A stretch of DNA of 64,000 nucleotides from Notolepis coatsorum (GCA_963971535.1 OZ020592.1:119989480-120053479); one strand, 5' to 3'. Positions 11,611 to 22,239 are shown, counted from the stretch's first letter. Made by a program: numbers and translations. Notes: generated by a model from the sequence alone, not told the origin.

Positions 11611-11628
11611 TGGGGGCTCGTCCGGCAT
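11611..11628 (+). other. Primer-binding site resembling tRNA-Pro
   Basis: TGGGGGCTCGTCCGGCAT lies 3 bp after the LTR. From memory it matches the proline-tRNA primer site of murine leukaemia virus at all but one base. Confidence 0.7.
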
Positions 11629-12482
11629 TGAATTTGGAAGACATATACCCCTAGACTTGTTTAAGTAGGCAATTGCCTTTAGTAAAAAATAAAAATAAAA
11701 AATGTATCTTGAATAGTGTGTCTTGGTGCTATAGTTTGGTTAGTTATGTTAGGTGTTATGTAACATGGGGGCTTGAGCCAGTCTTCAAACAGGTGAGTAT
11801 GCCCTTACTTTATAATTTGATTTGACTACTTGTATGCTGTTAAAATATTTAGTTTAGTGGACACCACAAGTAGGTAGTTTCATTGTTTTCTGGCTGTTTT
11901 TAGCTTCCTGTGTACCACTTAACCCTGGGGCAGTCATTGAAGGGATTAGTACCATCTACTTGTCTTGTACCATACCATATACTTGACGGGTTTGTGGTCT
12001 ATGATCTTTGGCTGGTAGCAGGTGTGGTTGAAGAGGGCTATGTCTACAGTGCTTTAGCTTTCAGTATAGGTAGGTTAGGGTGCCAGAAAATATAGTTAGT
12101 GTGTTAGGGCCTGATGTAAGTTTTTATTTTTTATTTTATTAGACATGTGGTGGGCCTAGCAGTCCTTCATTGACTGCAGTGTAGATGTTAGAAGCTATTT
12201 GTGGTCATATCAGATTATGAGGGGCACCTGTTTGAATTTTTCTGTTGTTTCTTGAGTGTAACACAAGGGATTTTGCCTCAATTGGTTTGTGTTACTGAAG
12301 GGCATTGATTCTCTTGTATAGTTTGCCATTTTCTGTGCTTCAGCAGTGCTTCAGGGGTGTTTTGTGGTTCTTCAGTGGTTCTTTGTGGTTCTTTAGTGGT
12401 TCTTCGAATAGATATGTGTATACTAGGGTGGTTTTGGGCTCTGGCAGCTCTTGGTGCCAAACTGTAAAGTAAGTGAATTGTA

Positions 12483-15332
12483 GTGACTGGTACAGTAAGG
12501 ATGGCTACCATAGAGGATTTTATTGGTGACCTTTCTGATGAGCTGTTGGAGAGGTTTACCAAAGAGCAAATTCTGAAGCTTGCTGTACACTATGATATTG
12601 AGCTTACTGCCAGTGAGAAACGTTTAAAAACAACTGCCTTAGATACTTTGAGGGCTGTACTCATTGAGGAGCGTGTGCTTGTGGCGAAGGTGGAGGAGCC
12701 TCTTTTGTCTGAGGTGTCTCCACAACTCTCTGGTGTGGCAGAAGGCGTTGCCATTGAATGGAGGCTTAGAGAGTTAGCATTTAAGGGTAGACAACTTGAG
12801 CTTCAGGAAAAACAGCTACAACAACAAGAGCATGAGCTTAAGGAAAAACAAATGTTGCTGGAGCATGAACGTGGGCTGAAAGAGCTTGCATTTAAGCATG
12901 CTGCCTTGCAGGCGGGTTATGTGCATTCAGAGTCGTGTTCAACTTTTGATGTCAGCAAACATATTGGAATGGTGCCTCCTTTTTTGGAGAAGGATGTGGA
13001 TAGGTACTTTCCCCATTTTGAACGGGTGGCAACCACGTTGAAGTGGCCTAATACGGCCTGGGCGCTGCTGCTGCAGTGTGTCCTGGTTTGTAAGGCACAG
13101 GAGGCGTATACTTCTCTGTCCCTTGAACAAAGTGCTGACTATGAGCTTGTTAAAGCTTCCATATTGAGGGCTTATGAGTTAGTGCCAGAGGCCTATCGTC
13201 AGCATTTTAGGGGCTATCGCAGGTCGGAGGGACAAACGTATGTTGAGTTTGGAAAAGAGAAGGAGAACCTGTTTGATAGATGGTGCACCTCTCATAAAGC
13301 AGAGTCAAAAGAGCAGCTTAAACAGTTGATTCTCCTAGAGGAATTTAAAAACTGTGTTCCTGATACCGTTTCCACTCATCTAAACGAGCGTAAGGTATTG
13401 GTGATAGGCGACGCTGCGGTCTTGGCTGATGAGTTTGTGTTGACACACAAATCCGTCTTTGTAGAGGAATACCGTGTTGAGTCCTGGGGTAGGCATCCTT
13501 TTCAGGGGGGCTGTTTCCCAAAACCTGTGTCTACTGGTCAGTTTACTTCAACTCCTAGGCATGGTGGTTCTGCTAGTGCATTCCCAGAGGGAGTTATATG
13601 TTTCTACTGTACGGAGCCTGGTCATATCGTTGCTGGGTGCCCTGTGCTTAAACAGAAAAATGTAAAAACTGTGGCTCTGGTAGAAACCGTAAGCAGAACA
13701 CCTATGCCGACGTTAGAGGGTGATGGGGGGAGTATCAAAGGTGGGGACAGAGAGCTAGAGGGCTCCTCAACATTTATGATGGATGGATTTGTTTCCCTGA
13801 CTGATGCACTAGAGTCAAAGCAGGCTATAACAATATGGAGAGATACAGGAGCTTTTCAGTCCCTCATTCTGGATGAGATTTTGCCATTTTCGGAAAAGTC
13901 TTCATTGCATTCCGGTGCCATTGTTCAAGGCTTTGGAGGAGGCTTTGTGAATGCACCTTTGCATGATGTCACACTCAACTCTCCCTTAGTATCAGGCAAT
14001 GTTGTTGTGGGGGTATGTTCTCACATCCCCATAAAAGGTGTGTCCTTCATTCTAGGGAATGATTTGGCTGGTGGCAAAGTGCTGGCTACTCCAGATGTAA
14101 TTCCCATCCCTGTAGTTTCTGAGGTCCCTGATGAGCTGGCACAGAAACATCCAGGAGTGTTTCCTGTGTGTGCTGTAACACGGGCAATATCAAAGGACAA
14201 AAGTGGCAGCCATGTTGATAACTCAAATTGTGACATTACACTTAGTGACACGTTCTTTGTTGGATTGAAAAGTGACCCTGTTGAGGGATTTGGAAAGGTG
14301 ATACAGTCTCATCATGAGCAGCTAGTGCTAGAGCAAAATAAAGATGTCTCCTTGTCGTCCCTCTTTGAAGAGGCGGTTTTAGAGGATGCAATGATAGATA
14401 CGTCTCAAGGATACTTTGTTAGCAATAATGTGCTCATGAGAAAGTGGACACCACCTAACCTGTCCAGTCAGGATGACTGGGGCAGTGTGTTTCAGATTGT
14501 AGTTCCAGCCGTGTGCCGTCCTGAGATACTGCATCTAGCACATGATCATGATGAATCACTTGTTTCCAGTACATTGCTTAATAGTTCTGACCTTGATTCA
14601 CGTGACCACACTGACACTCTAACAGGCACTGGGTATGCTGGGTATGCTTGTCAACCTAGTTACCTGTGTCCTGTACAGCAGCAACCTCCACGGTCTAGCC
14701 TAATGTGTGGCGACCATTTTGATCGTGATGATGTTGATGTGTGTGCCACCATTTTGGATGGTGAGAATGTCATGGCTGTTTCTGGTAATGCTTCTGTGAA
14801 TGATGTGTTGCTGTGTTCCAGGGAGGGTGGTGACATGCCTGAGGCAGTACATCCTGTTCTGGATGTTCATAATGTACAGTCTCCTGAACTGCCAGTGCCA
14901 GGAGGAATGGATACGGGCGCTGTGGTGGTACCAGAGACCTATGATGATTTTTGTTTTCCTGTTTTCTGTCCTGCTGAGCGCAGTGAGCTTAGCTCTCATA
15001 TTGATTTTGGTTTGCTGTCTCTTTTTGACAGGTCGGTATCGGTGGAGAGGCTTGTTGAAATGGAGCTTATGTGTGATAAGGCCTTGGTTTGTGGATGGGG
15101 TCCTAGGCCTTACGCCTCAGTGGAGGATGAGCCTGCTCCACTCCAGCCAATTACCACAGTGGAGGAACCTTTTGTGAGGTCTCGCTTGCCCGAGAGTCGG
15201 GACAGTGTTGTTTTTTGTTTTAAACAACATTGTCGAATGTTCCACAGTGGGGAGCATTCAACAAGGTTGAAGGTCGTGTTCGACAGGGGCCAACCCATTA
15301 TCACTGTTGTGGTAGTGGCCCATGACAATTAA
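12483..15332 (+). CDS. Retroelement gag/protease-like polyprotein, 949 residues (fossil element)
   Basis: The N-terminal third is Gln/Glu/Lys-rich and probably coiled coil (about residues 85-150). A SCAN-like capsid region follows (about 165-280; YFPHFERVATTLKWP onwards). There is one CCHC knuckle (CFYCTEPGHIVAGC, near 375) and an aspartic-protease-like segment (IWRDTGAFQSLIL, near 455). Residues after about 550 include a stretch resembling the pol linker before the integrase zinc region, then an acidic region I cannot assign. The family's gag packages element RNA in cytoplasmic particles. It is an open frame within an element that lacks visible RT. Confidence 0.7.
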   Translation: MTGTVRMATIEDFIGDLSDELLERFTKEQILKLAVHYDIELTASEKRLKTTALDTLRAVLIEERVLVAKVEEPLLSEVSPQLSGVAEGVAIEWRLRELAFKGRQLELQEKQLQQQEHELKEKQMLLEHERGLKELAFKHAALQAGYVHSESCSTFDVSKHIGMVPPFLEKDVDRYFPHFERVATTLKWPNTAWALLLQCVLVCKAQEAYTSLSLEQSADYELVKASILRAYELVPEAYRQHFRGYRRSEGQTYVEFGKEKENLFDRWCTSHKAESKEQLKQLILLEEFKNCVPDTVSTHLNERKVLVIGDAAVLADEFVLTHKSVFVEEYRVESWGRHPFQGGCFPKPVSTGQFTSTPRHGGSASAFPEGVICFYCTEPGHIVAGCPVLKQKNVKTVALVETVSRTPMPTLEGDGGSIKGGDRELEGSSTFMMDGFVSLTDALESKQAITIWRDTGAFQSLILDEILPFSEKSSLHSGAIVQGFGGGFVNAPLHDVTLNSPLVSGNVVVGVCSHIPIKGVSFILGNDLAGGKVLATPDVIPIPVVSEVPDELAQKHPGVFPVCAVTRAISKDKSGSHVDNSNCDITLSDTFFVGLKSDPVEGFGKVIQSHHEQLVLEQNKDVSLSSLFEEAVLEDAMIDTSQGYFVSNNVLMRKWTPPNLSSQDDWGSVFQIVVPAVCRPEILHLAHDHDESLVSSTLLNSSDLDSRDHTDTLTGTGYAGYACQPSYLCPVQQQPPRSSLMCGDHFDRDDVDVCATILDGENVMAVSGNASVNDVLLCSREGGDMPEAVHPVLDVHNVQSPELPVPGGMDTGAVVVPETYDDFCFPVFCPAERSELSSHIDFGLLSLFDRSVSVERLVEMELMCDKALVCGWGPRPYASVEDEPAPLQPITTVEEPFVRSRLPESRDSVVFCFKQHCRMFHSGEHSTRLKVVFDRGQPIITVVVVAHDN

Positions 15333-15427
15333 TGGGTCACAATATTTTGTATAGTTGAATGTTGTATTAATGATTGTTTTGTGTTTCAGATGCTATGTTT
15401 TGTGGTGGTTGCCTCCTGGGCAACCAT

Positions 15428-15493
15428 TTTAAGGGTGGGGATGTTACGTGCCAGGCTGTTTGCCACTATCTCCTGTGTTGCAGCAATCAGCTA
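15428..15493 (+). repeat. Purine tract and 3' LTR piece
   Basis: A purine-rich run (AAGGGTGGGGA) immediately precedes a repeat of the start of the 5' LTR. Confidence 0.75.
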
Positions 15494-15886
15494 CATTACA
15501 TTATATTATAGACCACTTATTTTAACAGGTAGAAAATACCACTTACTGCACCTTTAATCTTTCCTAACCCCACTACAGTTTCCTGTTCTGTCAAAGATCC
15601 ACCTCTTGTCTGACTCGATATACAGGAAATAAACATCAGAGTTTCTACACTCCTTTTCGACCGACACTGAGATACACATGCCTGCTGTAAAAGACTCCAG
15701 ATAAAACCCACAGCTCGTACTGAAGGAGTAGGACTAGCTTTAGACAAACACAGGAAGGAATAGTGATCAAACAGTGTCTTCAACCAGCTGCTGACTGAAT
15801 CTAAGTAAGTTTATAACAGTTATCATTCAAAGTGAAAGTAAAATTAAGGGGTCTTTCCAGAGGAGGGCGTGTTACTGAGTGACAAA
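15494..15886 (+). other. Upstream flank of the TRIM copy
   Basis: No recognisable frame. A donor-like CTAAGTAAGT near 15,802 could mark a 5' untranslated exon, but no matching acceptor was placed with confidence. Confidence 0.3.
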
Positions 15887-17260
15887 ATGGCTTCGTCTCA
15901 TTGTGAAGAGGATCTGTCTTGTCCCGTGTGCTGTGACATCTATAACGATCCTGCCCTCTAGTTGTGTAGCCACAGCTTCTGTAAAGCCTGTCTGCAGGAC
16001 TTCTGGAGAGACAAAAAAGACAAGAACTGTCCACTTTGTAGGGAAATCTCTTCAATGTTAAATCCTCTTCGTAACTTGGCTTTGAACCTGTGTGAGGCCT
16101 TCAGGGAGAGAAGCCAGGGAGCTCCAGCAGGTCCTGAGGTGCTCTGCAGTCTGCACAGAGAAGAACTCAAGCTCTTCTGTCTGGATGACCTCCAGCTAAT
16201 CTGTGTGGTGTGTCAGTCCTCCAGAAAACACAAGAGCCACAACTGCTGCCTCATAGAGGAAGCTTCGGAGGACCACAAGAAGGAGCTCCAGGCTCCACTG
16301 AAGACCTTGCGTGACAAACTAAAGGTCTTTAATAAAATCAAACAAACATGCGACCGCACAGCAGAACACTTAAAGGTCCAGACCCTGCACACAGAGAAGC
16401 AGATTAAGGAGGAGTTTAAGAAGCTTCACAAGTTTCTCCACGAGGAAGAGGAGGCCAGGGTAGCTGCACTGAAGGAGGAAGAGGAGCAGAAGAGTCAGAC
16501 AATAAAGGAGAGGATTGAGGGGCTGGAGAGAGAGATGTCAACCCTTTCAGACCCTTTACGACCTTTCAGAGTCGTAAAGCAGGAGCTGAGAGCTGAAGAC
16601 ATCTCCTTCCTGCAGAACTACAAGACCACACTGAACAGAGCTCAGTGCAACCTGCCTCGTCCACAGCTGGTCTCAGGCACGCTGATAGACGAGGCCAAAC
16701 ACCTGGGCAACCTGACCTTCAGAGTCTGGGAGAAGATGAAGGAGAGGGTCAAGTTCACTCCTGTCACTCTGGACCCAAACACTGCAAGCCCCTGGCTCTC
16801 TCTGTCTGATGATCTGAACAGTGTGAGACGCACAGTCACACCGCAGCAGCTCCCTGACAACCCAGAGAGGAACATTAAGTATCCCTTTGTTCTGGGTTCT
16901 GAGAACTTCAGCTCAGGGAAACACAGCTGGGAGGTGGAAGTGGGAGACCATCCTGACTGGATTATAGGTGTAGCTAAAGAGTCATTTGACAACAAGAGAG
17001 AGGGGCTAGAGATAACACCACAACATGGTATCTGGCCTCTAAGTTATGAGAGTGGTAAGTACGATGATGGTCTGGTGATCCTCACAGTGAAGAGGAGCCT
17101 CCAGAGGGTCAGAGTACAGCTGGACTATGACGGGGGGAAGCTGTCCTTCTACGACCCTGAAGACATGACTCACATCTGCACTCATGAACACACCTTCACT
17201 GAGAAAGCTAAAAAAAAATGGTTTGGTGTAAATAAGATCACTGAATCTGAAAAAAACTAA
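15887..17260 (+). pseudogene. TRIM35-like (RING/B-box/coiled-coil/B30.2) gene copy with a stop in the RING
   Basis: From the ATG at 15,887 a single-exon frame of 457 codons has one in-frame TAG (15,959-15,961, codon 25). Domains: RING (CPVC at 12-15, CSHSFCKAC at 27-35, CPLC near 48), B-box 2 (CSLHREELKLFC to CQSSRKHKSHNC, about 86-125), coiled coil (about 130-235), and PRY-SPRY/B30.2 (LDPNTASPWL near 295, HSWEVEVG, then LDYDGGKLSFYD). Such proteins are E3 ubiquitin ligases, greatly expanded in teleosts and often linked to antiviral defence. The TAG splits the RING, so full-length ligase is not expected. A start at 15,962 would give 432 residues without the first cysteine pair. The C-terminus after HTFTE also departs from the usual SPRY end. 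It is probably a pseudogene, possibly a polymorphic null allele. Confidence 0.85.
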
Positions 17261-17639
17261 ATGTATGATTTTTGGCAATCGAAAACTAAAATATAGTATT
17301 GTCCATAGATGGAGTTGATATTGAGAGTTTACTGAATTTCGTTTTCTTGGTGTAATTATGGATGATAAACTAACATGGAAATCTCACGTACAGTAGCACA
17401 TCGTTAAAAAAAAAAAAAAATGTCCAAGAGTATTTTTGTTATGAATAAAGTAAAGGATGTGTTAGAGTATGAGGCAATGAGAACACTCTACTGTTCACTC
17501 ATCTCACCGTATCTTAGTTATTGTGTTGAAGTATGGGGGAATACTTATGGGACTAATATAAAACCATTATATATAGGAATGTCCGATATTATCGGCCGAT
17601 ATTGGCATTAAAATGTGATATCGGAAAATATCGGTATCG

Positions 17640-18960
17640 GTTTTCTATAACCTTTTCTATAACCTTTATTTACCCAGGCAAACAAGTAAGAACAAATTCT
17701 GATTTGATTTATTGTCAAAAGTATGCATAATGTTGTGTTAATTCCACAACAAGAGATTTTTTTTTTTTTTTTTGACGGGACAATGCAAAATGAATGAACA
17801 CTGTGGAGTGTAAAAATTGCCGGATTTAGCACGAGGCTAATTTCCATCCGTTGTCCCCAAACATAAAAACAGGACTCATAGAAACAGTAAGAAATGTACA
17901 AATACATAAAAACAGGACACATAAAAACAGTAAAAAAAATTACAAATACATAACAGCATGTCACATGTGTTCACATGACTGGTTGGACTTCAGCCATTTT
18001 TTTAGTTGCCCTCTAAAAGAAGCAAGGGTGGGGCTTTCCCTTATGGAAATGGGGAGACTGTTCCATGTTTGACTGCCTTTTATGGACAGGACGTTTTGGC
18101 CAAACGTGGTCAGTCTACTTTGGACCATGCAGTCACCTCTGGTGTCTGACCTGGTGCAGAGTCCAGTGTTTCTTTTTTTGTAGATGAATTCCTGTACAGG
18201 AGGGGGAGCTAGTCCATGTAGGCATTTGTAGATGAAACAAGAGCTTTTTAAGACTTTGAAATTTTCAAAGCTCAAAAAGCTATATTGTTTCAAAATATTG
18301 CAATGGTGGTATGCCAATGGTTTCCTTGCAAATACCTTGATGGCTCTATGATAAAGCTGTTCGATGTGTTTCATGACAGTGACACCAGCAAATGACCAGT
18401 TTGTGAAGCAGTATTCAATATGTGAGAATATCATGCAATGAAGATAAGTTTTTGCAGCATCAACTGTTAAAAAAGGCCGGATTTGTTTAAAATTAACTAA
18501 ATTAAAATGTATTGTGCGTTTAACTTTTTTGACATGTTTCTTAAAGGATAGGTTCGAGTCCAAGATGATGCCGAGGTACTTGAAATGGGAAACCAATTCC
18601 AGTTCCTCCCCCCCCCCAGAAACACATTAGATCTTGTGATTCTGACTGGTCGTTTGCTGAACATCATGCATACCGTTTTTTTTGTATTTAGCAGTAGGCA
18701 TGAGTTTTGCAACCAGTGTTGGACCTTGTTCATTGCATTTGAGAGGTTACATGAGATCAGGTCAGTTTTTTTACCATGTACAAAAATGACTGCGTCGTCA
18801 GTATATATCTGTACATTGAAGTCAGGGCAGGTCATTGATGTACAGGGAAAACAGCAATGGCCCAAGGATCGATCCCTGCGGCACACAGACTGGATTGTCA
18901 AGATAAGGAGATTTGACACCATCAACCATGACACATTGTTTTCTGTTTGTTATATAATGT
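17640..18960 (-). mobile_element. LINE fragment (RT C-terminal region) inside the hAT element
   Basis: Minus-strand frames 18,934-18,497 (VQIYTDDAVIFVHG, the YxDD motif as YTDD) and 18,596-17,961 (FKYLGIILDSNLSFKKHV, then HIEYCFTNWSF) cover the RT palm and thumb. The 3' part lies toward 17,640. The frame is broken and the element is 5' truncated. The family was not assigned beyond the CR1/L2/I-like group. Confidence 0.75.
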
Positions 18961-18975
18961 TAATTACCTGAAATT

Positions 18976-20397
18976 ATTCCGTTTTACATTTACATTTACA
19001 TTTAGTCATTTAGCTGACGCTTTTATCCAAAGCGACTTACAAGTTCTGTACGACAAGCCATCAGGAAGAGCACAACTCTATCAGCTGAGTAACAATGTTC
19101 ATCAAAGTGTTGAGTGCTACAGTGTAGGTTAGTTTATTAGGACAAGTGCATGACAGTATGGTTAGTTAGGGTTAGATTTTTTTTTTTTTTTTTTTTTTTT
19201 TTAATTCAGATAATGGTTGAAGAAGTGCGTCTTTAGTCGACGGCGAAAGATTGGACGTGTTTCGGCTGTCCTAACTGGGGTGGGTAGTTCATTCCACCAT
19301 TGTGGGGCAAGGACTGAGAATAGGCGACTTCTCTTTGATGACCCTCCCGGAGCTTGGATAGGAGTAGGTCTGAGGCGGCCAGAAGATGCAGAGCGTAGGG
19401 GTCTTGAGGGTGTGTAGTTAGAGACCATTGACCGGAGGTAGGCGGGAGCAGTTCCCTTTGCCGCACGGTATGCTAGGTCGAGGGCCTTGAAGCGGATTCG
19501 TGCAGCAATGGGGAGCCAGTGCAGGTCCCTAAGAAGTGGGGTGACATGGGCCGACTTCGGTAGGTTTGAGATCAGGCGGGCCGCTGCGTTCTGAATGAGT
19601 TGAAGAGGCTTAGTGGCAGTGGCCGGGAGGCCAGCGAGCAGTGCGTTGCAGTAGTCGAGGCGGGAGATGACTGTTGATTGGACGAGGAGTTGGGTGGCTT
19701 CTTTTGTCAGGAAGGGGCGTATCCTTCTGACGTTGCTCAGGAGGAATCGGCAGGTTCTGGTTGTCGCTGCGATGTGAGCAGAGAAGTTCAACTGGTCGTC
19801 GAGGACAACACCAAGGTTCTTGGCGGTCGGGGACGCGGTCACAGCTGCATTCTCGACTGTGATGGAAAGGTCGGTCAGGGGGGAGGATTTGGCCGGCAGG
19901 TGGAGCAATTCTGTTTTGCTTAGGTTCAGTTTGAGGTGGTTGGTCGTCATCCAGGCGGAGATGTCGGACAGACAGGCCGAGATCCGCTCAGAGACGTGGA
20001 TATCTGAGGGAGGGAAGGAGAGGAAGAGTTGAGTATCGTCGGCATAACAGTGGTAGGAGAAGCCATGAGACGTGATAATGTTACCCAGTGATTTAGTGTA
20101 GAGGGAGAAGAGAAGGGGTCCTAAAACCGAGCCCTGGGGGACACCCGTCCGCAGGGGGCGGGTGGCCGACAGGGTCCCTCTCCATGACACTTGGTAGGAG
20201 CGGTCATTGAGGTATGATGACAACCATGTCAGCGCAGAGCCAGCCACTCCCATTCCTGCGAGGGCCGCGAGGAGGATCTGGTGGTTGACTGTGTCGAAGG
20301 CTGCAGATAGATCTAGGAGAATCAGGACAGAGGAGAGGCCTTTCGCTTTTGCTAAGTGAAGTGCCTCTGTGACCGCAATGAGGGCGGGGGGGGGAAC
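18976..20397 (-). mobile_element. L2-type LINE, 5'-truncated copy
   Basis: The 3' end (low coordinate) has the teleost L2 tail, read on the minus strand as AAGTCGCTTTGGATAAAAGC then CATTTA-type repeats. A poly-T run (19,176-19,201) is an A run in the element's 3' UTR. The coding part follows at 19,201-20,391. The 5' end stops in a G run at about 20,397, where hAT arm sequence resumes. Confidence 0.85.
19201..20391 (-). CDS. L2 LINE reverse transcriptase, C-terminal 397 residues, intact frame
   Basis: Non-LTR reverse transcriptase that copies element RNA at nicked target DNA. Visible blocks: LILLDLSAAFDTVNHQILL (motif A region), [18 protein letters not shown] (motif B), YHCYADDTQLFL (catalytic YADD near 20,045), RLDYCNALLAGLP and the C-terminal QWWNELPTPVRTAETRPIF. 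There is no internal stop. The open frame extends to 20,493, but those extra residues are translated hAT arm and not part of the protein. The endonuclease half is absent because of 5' truncation. Confidence 0.8.
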   Translation of the reverse strand, partial: PPALIAVTEALHLAKAKGLSSVLILLDLSAAFDTVNHQILLAALAGMGVAGSALTWLSSYLNDRSYQVSWRGTLSATRPLRTGVPQGSVLGPLLFSLYTKSLGNIITSHGFSYHCYADDTQLFLSFPPSDIHVSERISACLSDISAWMTTNHLKLNLSKTELLHLPAKSSPLTDLSITVENAAVTASPTAKNLGVVLDDQLNFSAHIAATTRTCRFLLSNVRRIRPFLTKEATQLLVQSTVISRLDYCNALLAGLPATATKPLQLIQNAAARLISNLPKSAHVTPLLRDLHWLPIAARIRFKALDLAYRAAKGTAPAYLRSMVSNYTPSRPLRSASSGRLRPTPIQAPGGSSKRSRLFSVLAPQWWNELPTPVRTAETRPIFRRRLKTHFFNHYLN

Positions 20398-21252
20398 CCT
20401 GCATATATCGGTATCGGTTGATATCGGTTGATATCGGTATCGGAAATTAAGAGTTGGACAATATCGGTATATCGGTATCGGTAAAAAAGCCAATATCGAG
20501 CATCCCTAATTATATATACTACAGAAGAGGGCTGTAAGAATCACACATAAAGTAAATTATTGAGAACACACAAACATATTATTTATTAAATCTAGAATAA
20601 TTAAACTTGAAGACATGGTTAAGTTTCAAACAGTGTTAATTATGTTTAGGGCAAGAAATAAGACATGAAGAAAAGCCAGAAAAGTTGCTAAATGTTTTTC
20701 ATTTAGAAAGTGAGTTTAGTAGGAGGAAATTCAATTTTAAACATCAGTTTGCACGTACCACACTTAAACAGATGTGTCCTTCAGTTATTGGTGTAAAGTT
20801 GTGAAATTCTCTCCACAGCGAGGTTAAGGGATGTAATAGTGTTTGTCAATTCAAAAAGAATTATAAAAAAAAAAAATTGTCAGTATGCAATTCAAATGTG
20901 AATCTGAATAGTGAGATATTTCCTTTTCTTTTTTATTATTATTATTGAATTTTCTTTCTTGTTTAATCTGTGGATTGTTTGTTTCTTTGCATATGGTATG
21001 AATTATTATTGTGTAAATTAGGTTGTACGCCGACCATCAATTAATACTTGTTTAGTTTAGGAATAGGGGGCAGGTAACCATAAGAATTCTTCTTCTTCCT
21101 GCTCCTTTTGCCCATGGTAGAACTGTATTCATGATTTTGTATGAACTGTATGATTGTATTGCTTCCATGTGGCAAATAAAACTCTGAATCTGAATCTATA
21201 GTTTAGTAATGCTTTAGGTGTGAGATTATCACTGATTTGACACTGACATTGT

Positions 21253-21490
21253 GCTAGTTGATTGATTGATTGAATAGTTGATTGATTTAAATGGATAACA
21301 CATACAATTGAACAGGTATACATATCGGCCCACCATTTTACCAATAGGATTAAAAAACACAATAAAGCCATAGGCTTGTTTCCATTGCGGTCCTTCATCA
21401 TTGGTGTCCGTGGAGTCATGTACTGGTGTGTGGACGTGGGTGTTTGTAGTGTCTGTGTGTCAGGATGTGTGGTATAGAAAACCATGATCA
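21253..21490 (-). mobile_element. LINE/SINE tail insertion with TTGA repeats
   Basis: Begins with TTGATTGATTGATTGA, the tail of a minus-strand retroelement, followed by about 200 bp of 3' UTR-like sequence. Family not assigned. Confidence 0.5.
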
Positions 21491-21539
21491 TCAGTTTAGT
21501 AATGCTTTAGGTGTGAGATCATTGATTTGACCCTGACAT

Positions 21540-22239
21540 CAGGGACGTGCACAGGACTTTAGAGGGGCAGGTGCTCAAAGGCTGAAAAGGGCCCGATTTT
21601 TAAGGGCCCTTTTCGGGCGGGGGCCCCCTTTTTATGGTTTTTGGGCGGTTTTGGTGATGGTTTTGGGGGGGTTTTGGTGATCAAATATTGAATATTGAAC
21701 TATGATAATCAGTGCAGGAGCTCACTTATCCTTGAAAGACACTTTTATCACTGACTTAAAAGGCCCATACATCTCCATAAATGTTCAGGGGGGAGGGAAT
21801 AAGTGCTTACCCTACAGACCCCAAGAAGTGCTGTATATTCTGTATTGTTTAATATAAATGCTTTTATTCCAATCCCGATTTCTATTTGAGATTCCCAAAT
21901 CCCATCGGACTTCACTTCTTCGTGTCCCTCAATGAGTGTAATACCAGCATTCAACTGTATGCACCACAGCGGTTTTTATTATCATCATCATCACCCACGC
22001 TATGCATAAAATATATAGGTCCGCGGAGAGGCACGCTGAGGAGGCCGTGCAAACTGTAATGGAATATGGGGCATCTCTCTCCTTACCTAATATTTTGATT
22101 CTATCCTGACAGGGCAGTCTATATGCATAACAAAAACAAAACAAAAAAATAAGATTTCTTTTTTAAATAGTACTTTTTTATGAGGCTCAAAAGGGCAGGT
22201 CCTCAAGCACCCATTGGGCTCTATGTGTGCACGTGCCTG
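21540..22239. mobile_element. hAT-type MITE, 700 bp
   Basis: Ends CAGGGACGTGCAC and, inward from the right, CAGGCACGTGCAC. The 8-bp duplication CCTGACAT is exact (21,532-21,539 and 22,240-22,247). No transposase. Confidence 0.9.

Larger units (their letters stand above)
11332..15493 (+). mobile_element. Gypsy-type LTR retrotransposon fossil with SCAN-like gag
   Basis: Parts seen in order: a 276-bp 5' LTR (11,332-11,607, TG...CA), a primer site (11,611-11,628), a leader, one long gag/protease-like frame (12,483-15,332), a purine-rich tract and a short 3' LTR piece (15,442-15,493). No reverse transcriptase is recognisable, so the copy is not a whole autonomous element. It is either broken or a non-autonomous form. 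The overlapping LTR parts differ at about one site in 52, which suggests a fairly recent insertion. Confidence 0.8.
17574..20508. mobile_element. hAT-type element swollen by two LINE insertions, 2,935 bp
   Basis: The left end TAGGAATGTCCGATATTA and the right end (read inward) TAGGGATGCTCGATATTG are inverted. The 8-bp duplication ATTATATA flanks the element exactly (17,566-17,573 and 20,509-20,516). Both arms are rich in TATCGGTATCGG motifs. Only about 0.2 kb at the ends is the element itself. The middle is two minus-strand LINE fragments and no transposase is present. Confidence 0.85.
17261..21197 (+). mobile_element. LINE 3' part split by a hAT element
   Basis: The pieces 17,261-17,565 and 20,517-21,197 read as one plus-strand LINE. 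The first includes TLYCSLISPYLSYCVEVWGN, a typical RT C-terminal block. The second continues with the remaining C-terminal region, several times broken, and ends AATAAAACTCTGAATC with GAATCT repeats. The 2.9-kb hAT element at 17,574-20,508 lies between them. Confidence 0.8.

Noticed and set aside
14700-14999. Minus-strand 99-residue frame
   Set aside because: It is a shadow of the long plus-strand gag/protease-like frame and has no recognisable motif.
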